Shown: one piece after another, positions 1-5,376 of the stretch
Layout of the letters: each line of letters starts with the position of its first letter
How positions within the stretch are numbered: position 1 is the first letter of the stretch
Assembly (NCBI GenBank): GCA_017383785.1
Contig: JAFNVD010000182.1
Location: 1-5,469 of the forward strand
DNA: 5,469 nucleotides
Direction of reading: 5' to 3'
Source of the DNA: Peptococcaceae bacterium
GTDB lineage: Bacteria; Bacillota; Peptococcia; Peptococcales; Peptococcaceae
Made by a program: the position numbers and the translations under genes
Notes under the pieces: model-generated
Told to the model about the DNA's origin: nothing
Seen by the model: the letters and a program-made list of their open reading frames with translations, nothing else
Databases searched by the model: none

Positions 1-447
1 AAAATAGCTTTCAATGTCATCATCTAATGCATTGGCTTTCTGCCACAGTCCATCTAAATCTAATCCCGGTGCAAAACACTGCACACGCAAATGATCTTCT
101 TCATTAATCATGATACTAATACTGCCATCTGCGTTCATTGCCAAACCACGATATTGATGATCCTCTTTGCTGTGTTCCGGGCTAATATAATGTTTTTCTA
201 CCAACGCACGTTTTTCCAACAGCGATACATTATGCAAATCATAAAACTGCAGATCATTGCGATCTTTACAAAATGCGGAGAAATCGGCCAACACAGCCTG
301 CCCGCTTTCTGCTGTCTGTTTTAAAGGGAACGGATACTGTGCAAAGTTTCTCGCCAAACGAATGCGTGTACATAATACCACGTCATTTTCAGCACCTATA
401 CCCATCGTCCATGGGCTTTCTGTACTCTGTATCAATGTTTTAAGCAT
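1..447 (-). CDS. mcsB: Protein arginine kinase McsB, N-terminal part (runs off left edge)
   Basis: McsB is a phosphagen-kinase-fold enzyme that phosphorylates arginine residues on proteins, tagging them for ClpC-ClpP degradation and inactivating the repressor CtsR. I translated 149 codons from the ATG at 447. The visible part has the conserved ATP-binding motif CTRIRLARN at residues 26-34 (usually STRIRLARN; Ser to Cys at the first position) and the phosphagen-kinase NEEDHLRVQ motif at 115-123, which carries the catalytic glutamates. Family members are about 350 residues, so roughly 200 C-terminal residues lie outside the window. The start is supported by an AGGAGG at 457-462, nine bases upstream and inside the end of mcsA, and the two genes overlap by 8 bp, which suggests translational coupling. 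Position directly after mcsA, in a ctsR-mcsA-mcsB order, confirms the call. It is expected to be transcribed from the CtsR-controlled promoter upstream of ctsR. Confidence 0.96.
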   Translation of the reverse strand, partial: MLKTLIQSTESPWTMGIGAENDVVLCTRIRLARNFAQYPFPLKQTAESGQAVLADFSAFCKDRNDLQFYDLHNVSLLEKRALVEKHYISPEHSKEDHQYRGLAMNADGSISIMINEEDHLRVQCFAPGLDLDGLWQKANALDDDIESYF

Positions 448-979
448 TATGACCACCCTCCTGTTCTAAACGCCGAATCTCGTCACGCAATTCTGCAGCC
501 CGTTCAAACTGTTCTTCGCTAATCGCCTGCTGCAATGCTTGACGCAACTGCACAATTTTCTGTTTTTCAGCCAATTTAGCCTCACCGCGTACCGGCACTT
601 TACCGGTATGACGGCTATTTCCGTGGATCCGCTGAATTAGTCCCGGCATATACTCAGCAAAATAGCTATAACAATTGCTGCACCCTACGCGACCTACACG
701 GCGGAATTCACCTGCTGTCATGCCACACATCGGACATGCATCATGGGCAGTCATATTTTTCTGTACAAAAGGCTGCGACTGACTTTCCGGATTAAAGAAT
801 CCACCAATAAAATCCGCCATAGAAAAGTCCGGCATTAACCCTAAAGTAGGAAAGCCGCCCCCAGGTTCTTTCAAGCTATTTGCACACTGTTCACACAGAT
901 GTCGTTCTTCTTTATAGACATTCACAATTTTTGTGTAATGAATGGTTGCAGGATTCTTTTTACACAATTCGCAATACAT
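440..979 (-). CDS. mcsA: McsA, zinc-binding activator of the McsB arginine kinase
   Basis: McsA is the zinc-finger adaptor that binds and activates McsB and helps regulate CtsR and ClpC activity in the cytoplasm. The 179-residue protein shows the family layout: CxxC pairs at C3/C6, C29/C32, C82/C85 and C100/C103, forming two zinc sites, then a C-terminal UVR-type helical domain at about 139-174 (the EEQFERAAELRDEIRRLE pattern), shared with UvrB/UvrC and ClpC-interacting proteins. All eight cysteines expected for two zinc sites are present. Length is close to the usual 170-185 residues. The ATG at 979 opens directly into the first zinc knuckle (MYCELC), which is typical of the family; upstream only a moderate AAAGG is seen, 11 or so bases away. 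It lies 59 bases after ctsR and overlaps mcsB by 8 bp, in the standard operon order. Confidence 0.96.
   Translation of the reverse strand: MYCELCKKNPATIHYTKIVNVYKEERHLCEQCANSLKEPGGGFPTLGLMPDFSMADFIGGFFNPESQSQPFVQKNMTAHDACPMCGMTAGEFRRVGRVGCSNCYSYFAEYMPGLIQRIHGNSRHTGKVPVRGEAKLAEKQKIVQLRQALQQAISEEQFERAAELRDEIRRLEQEGGHNA
457..462 (-). promoter_or_regulatory. Ribosome binding site of mcsB within mcsA
   Basis: AGGAGG on the minus strand, nine bases before the mcsB ATG at 447. It lies inside the last codons of mcsA, so ribosomes finishing mcsA reach it directly. It fixes the mcsB start. Confidence 0.8.
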
Positions 980-1038
980 CTAACATCCAACCTTTCTATC
1001 AAGTTCTTATATAAACGCTGTTAATTTCATTTACATTT

Positions 1039-1512
1039 TTATCCTTGCCGCAACATATTCAGCATCGCTAATGTCTGCTGCATCATCGACGCACGTACAT
1101 GATCACGTTGCTGCTTATCCATACCGACTAACACGCGGTCTTTCAATATTCCATTCAACAAAGCCATTTCTCTCTGACTGATGATGCCTTGCTGATATAA
1201 ATATGCCGTTAAGCCTTCACTGTTGTTTTGCGACAAACTTTCCCCAACCATGGCACTCAACGCATCTTGAATATCAGTATCTTCTTCTAACTGCAAACTC
1301 ACAATTCGAACATAACCACCGCCGCCTCGTCTGGTTTCTACCATATAGCCCTGTACCGGTGTAAATCGTGTGCTCAACACATAATTAATCTGCGAAGGTA
1401 CACAATGAAAATACTCCGACAACATATTACGCTGCAGCTCCACAACTCCGGCACTCTCTTGCGCCAACAACGCTTTAATATATTCTTCTATTTGTCTGGC
1501 CAAACTACTCAT
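1039..1512 (-). CDS. ctsR: CtsR, class III heat-shock gene repressor
   Basis: CtsR is a dimeric DNA-binding repressor of clp and mcs genes; it senses heat through its glycine-rich wing and is removed with the help of McsB and ClpCP. The 157-residue protein has an N-terminal winged helix-turn-helix at about 22-72, including CVPSQINYVLSTRFT (37-51) and the hallmark wing RRGGGGYVRI (61-70). By alignment from memory with Bacillus/Geobacillus CtsR, R62 matches the wing arginine targeted by McsB. A helical C-terminal dimerisation domain follows to residue 157. An upstream ATG at 1584 would add 24 residues, but it is rejected because it would place the promoter -10 and the perfect CtsR operator inside the gene; the ATG at 1512 has a strong GAGGTGA at 1518-1524 and gives the usual family length. 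It is probably autoregulated. Confidence 0.96.
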   Translation of the reverse strand: MSSLARQIEEYIKALLAQESAGVVELQRNMLSEYFHCVPSQINYVLSTRFTPVQGYMVETRRGGGGYVRIVSLQLEEDTDIQDALSAMVGESLSQNNSEGLTAYLYQQGIISQREMALLNGILKDRVLVGMDKQQRDHVRASMMQQTLAMLNMLRQG

Positions 1513-1517
1513 TGTTC

Positions 1518-1524
1518 TCACCTC
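1518..1524 (-). promoter_or_regulatory. Ribosome binding site that sets the ctsR start
   Basis: GAGGTGA on the minus strand, five bases before the ATG at 1512. It decides between this start and the longer reading frame beginning at 1584. The CtsR operator ends only five bases upstream of it. Confidence 0.85.
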
Positions 1525-1529
1525 ACAAC

Positions 1530-1546
1530 TTTGACTTTCTTTGACC
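1530..1546 (-). promoter_or_regulatory. CtsR operator (perfect heptad direct repeat)
   Basis: On the minus strand this reads GGTCAAA GAA AGTCAAA, a full match to the known CtsR box RGTCAAA-NAN-RGTCAAA. It lies between the -10 element at 1555-1560 and the ribosome binding site at 1518-1524, at roughly +2 to +18 of the predicted transcript, where a bound CtsR dimer would block initiation. This supports autoregulation of the ctsR-mcsA-mcsB operon. Confidence 0.93.
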
Positions 1547-1554
1547 TTAAACAT

Positions 1555-1584
1555 ATTATATCCAGTTAACAGTAAAATATGCAA
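1555..1584 (-). promoter_or_regulatory. Sigma-A-type promoter of the ctsR operon
   Basis: On the minus strand a perfect TATAAT (1555-1560) is preceded, after 18 bases, by TTGCAT (1579-1584), a weak -35 matching only the TTG. The start of transcription would be near 1548, giving a leader of about 36 bases. Two CtsR boxes flank these elements. The -10 is convincing, the -35 less so. Confidence 0.7.
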
Positions 1585-1585
1585 A

Positions 1586-1602
1586 GGTCAAATTTGGTTA
1601 AA
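1586..1602 (+). promoter_or_regulatory. Second, near-consensus CtsR box upstream of the -35
   Basis: On the plus strand this reads GGTCAAA TTT GGTTAAA. Compared with RGTCAAA-NAN-RGTCAAA it has one mismatch in the second heptad (T for C) and a T in place of the central spacer A. It sits immediately outside the -35 element of the ctsR promoter, in the opposite orientation to the perfect box, with centres 56 bp apart. It could strengthen repression cooperatively. It is about 75 bp from the rightward promoter, so direct control of the DUF4430 gene seems less likely. Confidence 0.65.
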
Positions 1603-1675
1603 ATAACAAGAAAACAAAAGATAATATAAGTTATTTAAAGATAATTAACTTTATTTATATTTCATCTTGTTTATA

Positions 1676-1704
1676 TTGCAACCATTTTTCAAAACAGCTA
1701 TAAT
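1676..1704 (+). promoter_or_regulatory. Sigma-A-type promoter of the DUF4430/ECF-S unit
   Basis: TTGCAA (1676-1681, 4 of 6 consensus bases) and a perfect TATAAT (1699-1704) are separated by 17 bases, the optimal distance. Transcription would begin near 1711, about 54 bases before the start codon. The surrounding 1603-1764 stretch is strongly AT-rich and I see no other gene or conserved riboswitch in it; a cobalamin riboswitch would not fit in a 54-base leader. Confidence 0.7.
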
Positions 1705-1745
1705 AATATACAGACATTTCTACGATATAACTATGTTCTACAAGA

Positions 1746-1764
1746 AAGGATGTTTTAATTCCTT
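1746..1764 (+). promoter_or_regulatory. Ribosome binding site pairing with the bases before the start codon
   Basis: AAGGA (1746-1750) is the only Shine-Dalgarno candidate for the ATG at 1765, but it is 14 bases away, longer than usual. TCCTT (1760-1764), directly before the ATG, is its exact complement, so the two could form a five-pair hairpin with a nine-base loop. A nested ATG-TTT-TAA (1750-1758) is in the same frame but too short to be a gene. Whether the hairpin forms is not shown by sequence alone. Confidence 0.4.
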
Positions 1765-2205
1765 ATGGCAAAACAAACAGGTAAACTGCCTGCCCAACAA
1801 AACAAATCGCTATTGATTGCAGCGATCGCGTTATTTCTCACTGTTGTTGTTTTTTTTAGCGCATATTCTTTATTTTCACCGCAAGCAGCAGAAGGCTCCA
1901 AATCTGTCATGATTGAAGTAAAAGATCATTCACAAACAACCCATACCTATATAGTACATACCGATGCAGAATATTTGATTGATGCAATGAAAGATGCTCA
2001 AAAACTTACCTTTTCCGGCTACGAAGGGCCTTATGGTTTTACACTGGTTAGTGTCAACGGCACTTCCGCCGATTGGGAAAAAGACAATGCCTACTGGTGT
2101 ATTTATGTAAATGGCGAAATGGGTAATTACGGTATATCCGCCCAGCCGGTAAATGACGGTGACACATTCCTATTTGAGTATACGAGCCTGGATGCCAATG
2201 CGTAA
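1765..2205 (+). CDS. Membrane-anchored DUF4430 (transcobalamin C-terminal-like) protein
   Basis: This 146-residue protein has a short basic N-terminus, one hydrophobic segment at about 16-37 (signal anchor or uncleaved signal; no lipobox cysteine), and an extracytoplasmic DUF4430 domain at about 68-140. Diagnostic patterns are YLIDAMKDA (70-78), YGFTLVSVNG (90-99), W104, YWCIYVNGEMGNYG (110-123) and NDGDTFLFEYT (130-140). The DUF4430 fold is related to the C-terminal beta domain of transcobalamin and intrinsic factor, and such domains are often encoded beside ECF transporter S components, as here. I infer that it presents a small ligand to the neighbouring membrane protein; the ligand is unknown and cobalamin-like compounds are only a guess. 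The ATG at 1765 is the only sensible start, because an in-frame stop lies just upstream. The gene has its own promoter and overlaps the next gene. Confidence 0.85.
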   Translation: MAKQTGKLPAQQNKSLLIAAIALFLTVVVFFSAYSLFSPQAAEGSKSVMIEVKDHSQTTHTYIVHTDAEYLIDAMKDAQKLTFSGYEGPYGFTLVSVNGTSADWEKDNAYWCIYVNGEMGNYGISAQPVNDGDTFLFEYTSLDANA

Positions 2206-2716
2206 TACATCTAACCTTCACACAAAAGACATCGCTAGACTGGGGCTTATGATTGCCGTGCTGGAGGTAAGCAAACTAGCTTTGGCAAACCTGCCCAATA
2301 TCGAAATCGTAAGTTTTTGGGTGATACTGTTTACTTTGACATTTGGATTGCGCACAATATATGCAATCTACGGTTTTGTACTCATTGAAGGTGTCCTCTA
2401 CGGCGTTCATTTCTGGTGGGTAGCTTATTTATATGTATGGACGATTTTAGCCCTTGTGACATGGGCATTTCGCAAACAGCAGTCCGTGTTATTTTGGTGC
2501 ATCCTTTCTGCATTGTTTGGCTTATTCTTCGGTGCACTCTGTGCAATTCCGTATTTTATCACCGGCACATTAAGCGGCGGTCTTTATAATGGCTTGCTCG
2601 CCGGATTTTCCTGGTGGATTGCAGGTATTCCCTATGATTTCCTACACTGTATCGGTAATTTTTTTACGATGCTTATACTCTACAAACCGCTCCGCAATAC
2701 CATGCAACGATTATAA
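2192..2716 (+). CDS. ECF transporter S component (substrate-specific membrane subunit)
   Basis: The protein (174 residues from the ATG at 2192) has about five or six hydrophobic segments and the general form of an ECF S component: IARLGLMIAVLEVSKLAL (14-31) followed by LPNIEIVSFW (34-43), and a C-terminal part GIPYDFLHCIGNF (145-157) leading to LYKPL (163-167). S components capture a vitamin or related micronutrient and work with EcfA, EcfA' and EcfT, none of which is encoded here, so it probably shares a common energising module (group II). The substrate cannot be read from sequence. A longer frame from 2153 is rejected because it lies inside the DUF4430 gene. Starts at 2192 and 2198 are both possible, each with a weak ribosome binding site; the 14- or 8-bp overlap with the upstream stop at 2203-2205 points to translational coupling. 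The pair is likely one transcript. Confidence 0.85.
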   Translation: MPMRNTSNLHTKDIARLGLMIAVLEVSKLALANLPNIEIVSFWVILFTLTFGLRTIYAIYGFVLIEGVLYGVHFWWVAYLYVWTILALVTWAFRKQQSVLFWCILSALFGLFFGALCAIPYFITGTLSGGLYNGLLAGFSWWIAGIPYDFLHCIGNFFTMLILYKPLRNTMQRL

Positions 2717-2739
2717 CACTAACAATTATAACACGATAG

Positions 2740-2775
2740 AAAAATGCCGTATCGAATTTTCGATACGGCATTTTT
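2740..2775. terminator. Bidirectional intrinsic terminator
   Basis: Two 17-base arms (2740-2756 and 2759-2775) are perfect reverse complements with a GC-rich core TGCCGTATCGAA, giving a stem of about 16 pairs with a four-base loop. It starts and ends in A5/T5 runs, so it yields a U-tract in either direction. It lies 24 bases after the ECF-S gene and 6 bases after the YtvI-type gene, which converge on it. Confidence 0.93.
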
Positions 2776-2781
2776 GCTTGC

Positions 2782-3936
2782 TTATTTATCTTTTCTAACA
2801 ACATCTTTATCTATATGACAAAACTCCGCAATTCCTTTGCCCAGTTCTTTTACACACCAAATCTGGCGGTCAAAGGCACCGGCTTTATAGAAATTTTCCA
2901 GCACCATGCCAATTGGTACCGCAATCATCATCCCGATTACACCGTACACTTTATAACCGATATACATGTACACCAAGGTAGCAAACACATCAAGCCCAAT
3001 GGCATCGCCTACTAATTTTGGCTGCAGCATTTGGTGCACAACCAATGCAATCACATAAATCACAACCATACCGGCCGCAATGGCAAAATCACCGGAAAAC
3101 ATCTCAATAACTGCCCATGGCATCAGAACGGTGCCTGTGCCAAACACCGGCAATAAATCCAAAAATGCAATACCCAAGGCAATCAGCCAGGCATGTTTGA
3201 TATCCAGCAGAATTAATCCTATCGCTACAATCACAAAAATGACACCCATAATCTGAAACTGCGCTTTAAAATAGCCGCCAATAGAGCGTAATATTTCACC
3301 ATATACCTTGACTACATTGTCATAAAACCCATTTGGTAAATGGGTTTTAATCCCATAAATCAGTTTATCACGGTCTACTACAAAGAAGTATGTGGCTAAA
3401 ATCCCCATAATAATACTTACCAGCAAATCTGCTAAACTGCCGATTTTAGAGAATGTTTCCGCAGTCAATAACCCATCGATTGTCGAAGTCACAAAATTTT
3501 TCAATGAAACTTCCAGCGCTGCGAAGTCAAACCCTTGCATGCCAGGCAACATAACCAATAGATTCTGGAATTGTGCCAATGCTACACTCAATTCCTGTTT
3601 GGTCGCCTCATACATTGCCGGAATTTCGGCAATAAAGCCTTTGGTTTCCACAACCAGCATTGTGCCCAATGCATAACAGCCGAATGTTACCGCACCTACT
3701 ACCGCTGCAGTCAAAAACAATAAGCCATATTTGCGTTTAATGCGCAGCTTCTTGTCCAAAAACTTTACAATGGGATTTACAATCAAAGAAATCACAAACC
3801 CTATTACAAAGGGCATAAAAAAGCTTATCACTTTCGGTACAACCAAAACAATTGCCAAAACGACAACCACTGCCAATACTAGGTTGCTGATAATTTTCAG
3901 ATACTTCATGAAGTTTTCTTTTGTCTGTTCCGTCAT
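2782..3936 (-). CDS. AI-2E/PerM-family membrane protein, YtvI-like
   Basis: This 384-residue integral membrane protein belongs to the AI-2E transporter (UPF0118/PerM) family. Hydrophobic segments are seen at about 17-33, 35-56, 71-96, 170-188, 227-246, 249-278, 283-303 and 319-348, with a less hydrophobic region at 97-165. Family signatures include LDLLPVFGTGTVLMPWAVI (259-277), QPKLVG (305-310) and GLDVFATLVYMYIGYKVYG (314-332). The LLPVFGTGTVL pattern resembles the sporulation-associated YtvI subgroup, but the family also covers ion/proton antiporters and proposed AI-2 exporters, so no substrate is claimed. The ATG at 3936 has a GAGGAGG at 3946-3952, nine bases upstream; the alternative GTG at 3954 lies beside that site and is rejected. 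The gene follows a histidine kinase gene at 105 bases with no terminator between, and ends at the bidirectional hairpin. Confidence 0.88.
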   Translation of the reverse strand: MTEQTKENFMKYLKIISNLVLAVVVVLAIVLVVPKVISFFMPFVIGFVISLIVNPIVKFLDKKLRIKRKYGLLFLTAAVVGAVTFGCYALGTMLVVETKGFIAEIPAMYEATKQELSVALAQFQNLLVMLPGMQGFDFAALEVSLKNFVTSTIDGLLTAETFSKIGSLADLLVSIIMGILATYFFVVDRDKLIYGIKTHLPNGFYDNVVKVYGEILRSIGGYFKAQFQIMGVIFVIVAIGLILLDIKHAWLIALGIAFLDLLPVFGTGTVLMPWAVIEMFSGDFAIAAGMVVIYVIALVVHQMLQPKLVGDAIGLDVFATLVYMYIGYKVYGVIGMMIAVPIGMVLENFYKAGAFDRQIWCVKELGKGIAEFCHIDKDVVRKDK

Positions 3937-3945
3937 AGGATAGCG

Positions 3946-3952
3946 CCTCCTC
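3946..3952 (-). promoter_or_regulatory. Ribosome binding site of the YtvI-like gene
   Basis: GAGGAGG on the minus strand, nine bases before the ATG at 3936; this decides the start over the GTG at 3954. The TGA of a possible leader ORF (3951-3953) overlaps its first bases. Confidence 0.85.
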
Positions 3953-3986
3953 ACTGCATCAATCCTTGCAGCATGTACAGTTTCAT
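3951..3986 (-). CDS. Possible 11-codon leader ORF upstream of the YtvI-like gene
   Basis: On the minus strand an AAGGA (3994-3998) stands seven bases before an ATG at 3986 that opens the frame MKLYMLQGLMQ and stops at TGA (3951-3953). The stop overlaps the GAGGAGG of the next gene, an arrangement seen when a leader ORF is coupled to its neighbour. Against it: the frame is very short, and the predicted local promoter (4006-4034) would start transcription almost on top of the AAGGA, so it would be translated well only from a longer transcript reading through from the histidine kinase gene. It may be chance. Confidence 0.3.
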   Translation of the reverse strand: MKLYMLQGLMQ

Positions 3987-4005
3987 ATTGTTTTCCTTGT
4001 TGTTT

Positions 4006-4034
4006 ATATTAAGCCGTTTTGCAGAAAATAGCAA
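4006..4034 (-). promoter_or_regulatory. Possible promoter of the YtvI-like gene
   Basis: On the minus strand TTGCTA (4029-4034) and TAATAT (4006-4011) are 17 bases apart, each matching 4 of 6 consensus bases. Transcription would start near 3999. The match is modest and the gene may also be read from the upstream two-component operon. Confidence 0.4.
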
Positions 4035-4041
4035 GAAAAAT

Positions 4042-5364
4042 CTACCGTGTGATTGGTATTCGCACCGTAATGACAGTACCTGCCCCCAAAGTGCTTTCTA
4101 ACTCTACGTCACCATTATGCAGCTGCACCCCGTGTTTTACAATAGAAAGCCCTAAGCCTGTGCCACCAATCAAACGAGAATGACTTTTATCTGCTCGATA
4201 AAACCGTTCAAAAATACGAGGTTGGTCTTCTTGTGAAATCCCAATTCCGGTATCGACTACTTTTATGATTGCATTGATACCGGACTGCACTACCGACAAT
4301 TTCACACTGCCATTTGGCTTATTATATTTGATGGCATTATCGCATAAGTTATATACAATCTCCTGCAATACCGACGCAATCCCTACAACCACTGTAGGCT
4401 CTGTATAGCAGCTAAACACAATATTCTGCTGTTCCGCCTTTGACTGCAGCCGAAGTACAATCTCCTCGGCCAGCTGCGCCATATCCACCTGTTCCCACCG
4501 GAACTGCCCCGTCGATTCATCCAGTTGTGACAACTGAATGATATCGCCAATCAATGTAATGAGTCGATTGGCTTCTTTGTAGATTTTTTCTGCAAAGGGC
4601 TGCACATTTTCTTCCGATACAAGCCCATGCATCATAATCTCTGCGTAACCTGAAATTGCCGTAAGCGGCGTACGCAATTCATGGGATACATTGGCCGTAA
4701 ATTCTCTGCGCAGCTGTTCCTGCTGCTGTTTTTCAGTGATATCAAGCAAAAACAATACCAGCCCCTGTGTCACCCCGGCCTTGCCTATGGCATTGCACAT
4801 CACCTGATAAATACGACCGTCCAGTTCCAAAATCAAATCCTGATTCTGCCCTGCTAAACTATGATCCACCAGTTTCAGCAATTCACGATTTCGATTTGCC
4901 ATCAAAATGTGCTGATTCTCGTAGTTTTCCCCATGTTGCAGGCCAAAGATACGCATTGCCTGTTTGTTAATGGATAAAATATAGCCCTGGTCATTGAGGA
5001 TTACAATACCTTCGCTCATATTGTCAGCCAATGTATTAAACTCCAGCTGTTTCTCTTCCAGCTTTGTCATAGTTTCCTGAACTTGTTCTTGCATATTCTG
5101 CACATGCTCCGCTATAGGATACAGCTCTTTATAGCCAATCTGAAACAGTGGTTTCTCCGGAGACATCTGCTCTATTGGACGCACAATGGCACAAGTCTGA
5201 TAATAGGCCAACGCCACCGCTAAAGCCAATAGCGCTAGCCAAAGCAAGATTACATAATCCGTCGTCAAACACTCGCTCCACCACAAAAGAGCCAGCCCTG
5301 CTAAAAACAGCCCCATAACCGAAAACGATAATATCACCATATTACGAAAAATACGAAGTTTCAT
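4042..5364 (-). CDS. Sensor histidine kinase, PhoR/WalK-type
   Basis: This 440-residue membrane kinase autophosphorylates on histidine and passes the phosphate to the response regulator encoded just before it. Two membrane segments (about 8-29 and 37-58) enclose only a short outside loop of about seven residues. A linker helix (about 75-112) leads to a PAS domain at about 113-210 (LADNMSEGIVILNDQGYILSI onward), then HisKA with H228 in SHELRTPL, and a HATPase_c domain with N box (NLCDNAIKYN, 339-348), G1 (DTGIGI, 371-376), F box (RIFERFYR, 383-390) and G2 (GGTGLGLSIVKH, 400-411). All catalytic boxes are intact. Layout and order after an OmpR-type regulator resemble PhoR, but without phosphate-transport neighbours in view the signal stays open, so I give no symbol. 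The start at 5364 has GGTGAG at 5370-5375, and the gap to the regulator stop is 12 bases. Confidence 0.93.
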   Translation of the reverse strand: MKLRIFRNMVILSFSVMGLFLAGLALLWWSECLTTDYVILLWLALLALAVALAYYQTCAIVRPIEQMSPEKPLFQIGYKELYPIAEHVQNMQEQVQETMTKLEEKQLEFNTLADNMSEGIVILNDQGYILSINKQAMRIFGLQHGENYENQHILMANRNRELLKLVDHSLAGQNQDLILELDGRIYQVMCNAIGKAGVTQGLVLFLLDITEKQQQEQLRREFTANVSHELRTPLTAISGYAEIMMHGLVSEENVQPFAEKIYKEANRLITLIGDIIQLSQLDESTGQFRWEQVDMAQLAEEIVLRLQSKAEQQNIVFSCYTEPTVVVGIASVLQEIVYNLCDNAIKYNKPNGSVKLSVVQSGINAIIKVVDTGIGISQEDQPRIFERFYRADKSHSRLIGGTGLGLSIVKHGVQLHNGDVELESTLGAGTVITVRIPITR

Positions 5365-5376
5365 ACCGACTCACCA

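Noticed and set aside
91..469. Two plus-strand open frames opposite mcsB
   Set aside because: They lie antisense to a gene with clear McsB motifs, and lack ribosome binding sites and recognisable domains.
1513..1584. N-terminal extension of ctsR from the ATG at 1584
   Set aside because: It would put the TATAAT, the perfect CtsR box and the ribosome binding site inside the gene and make the protein longer than the family. The ATG at 1512 has an ideal GAGGTGA.
1603..1764. Cobalamin or other riboswitch ahead of the DUF4430/ECF-S unit
   Set aside because: The predicted leader is about 54 bases and AT-rich, with no room for a cobalamin riboswitch and no conserved boxes seen.
2153..2191. N-terminal extension of the ECF-S gene from 2153
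   Set aside because: The extra residues come from the end of the DUF4430 gene read in another frame and have no S-component character; ATGs at 2192 or 2198 fit the family start.
2589..3943. Plus-strand open frames overlapping the end of the ECF-S gene and opposite the YtvI-like gene
   Set aside because: They are shadows of well-supported genes in other frames; the one at 2589 also runs through the terminator hairpin.
3954..3971. Inverted repeat CTGCA/TGCAG before the YtvI-like gene
   Set aside because: Only five pairs with an eight-base loop and no T-tract; too weak to call a terminator or operator.
4767..4970. Plus-strand open frame opposite the histidine kinase PAS region
   Set aside because: It is antisense to an intact, conserved domain, with no ribosome binding site or homology that I recognise.
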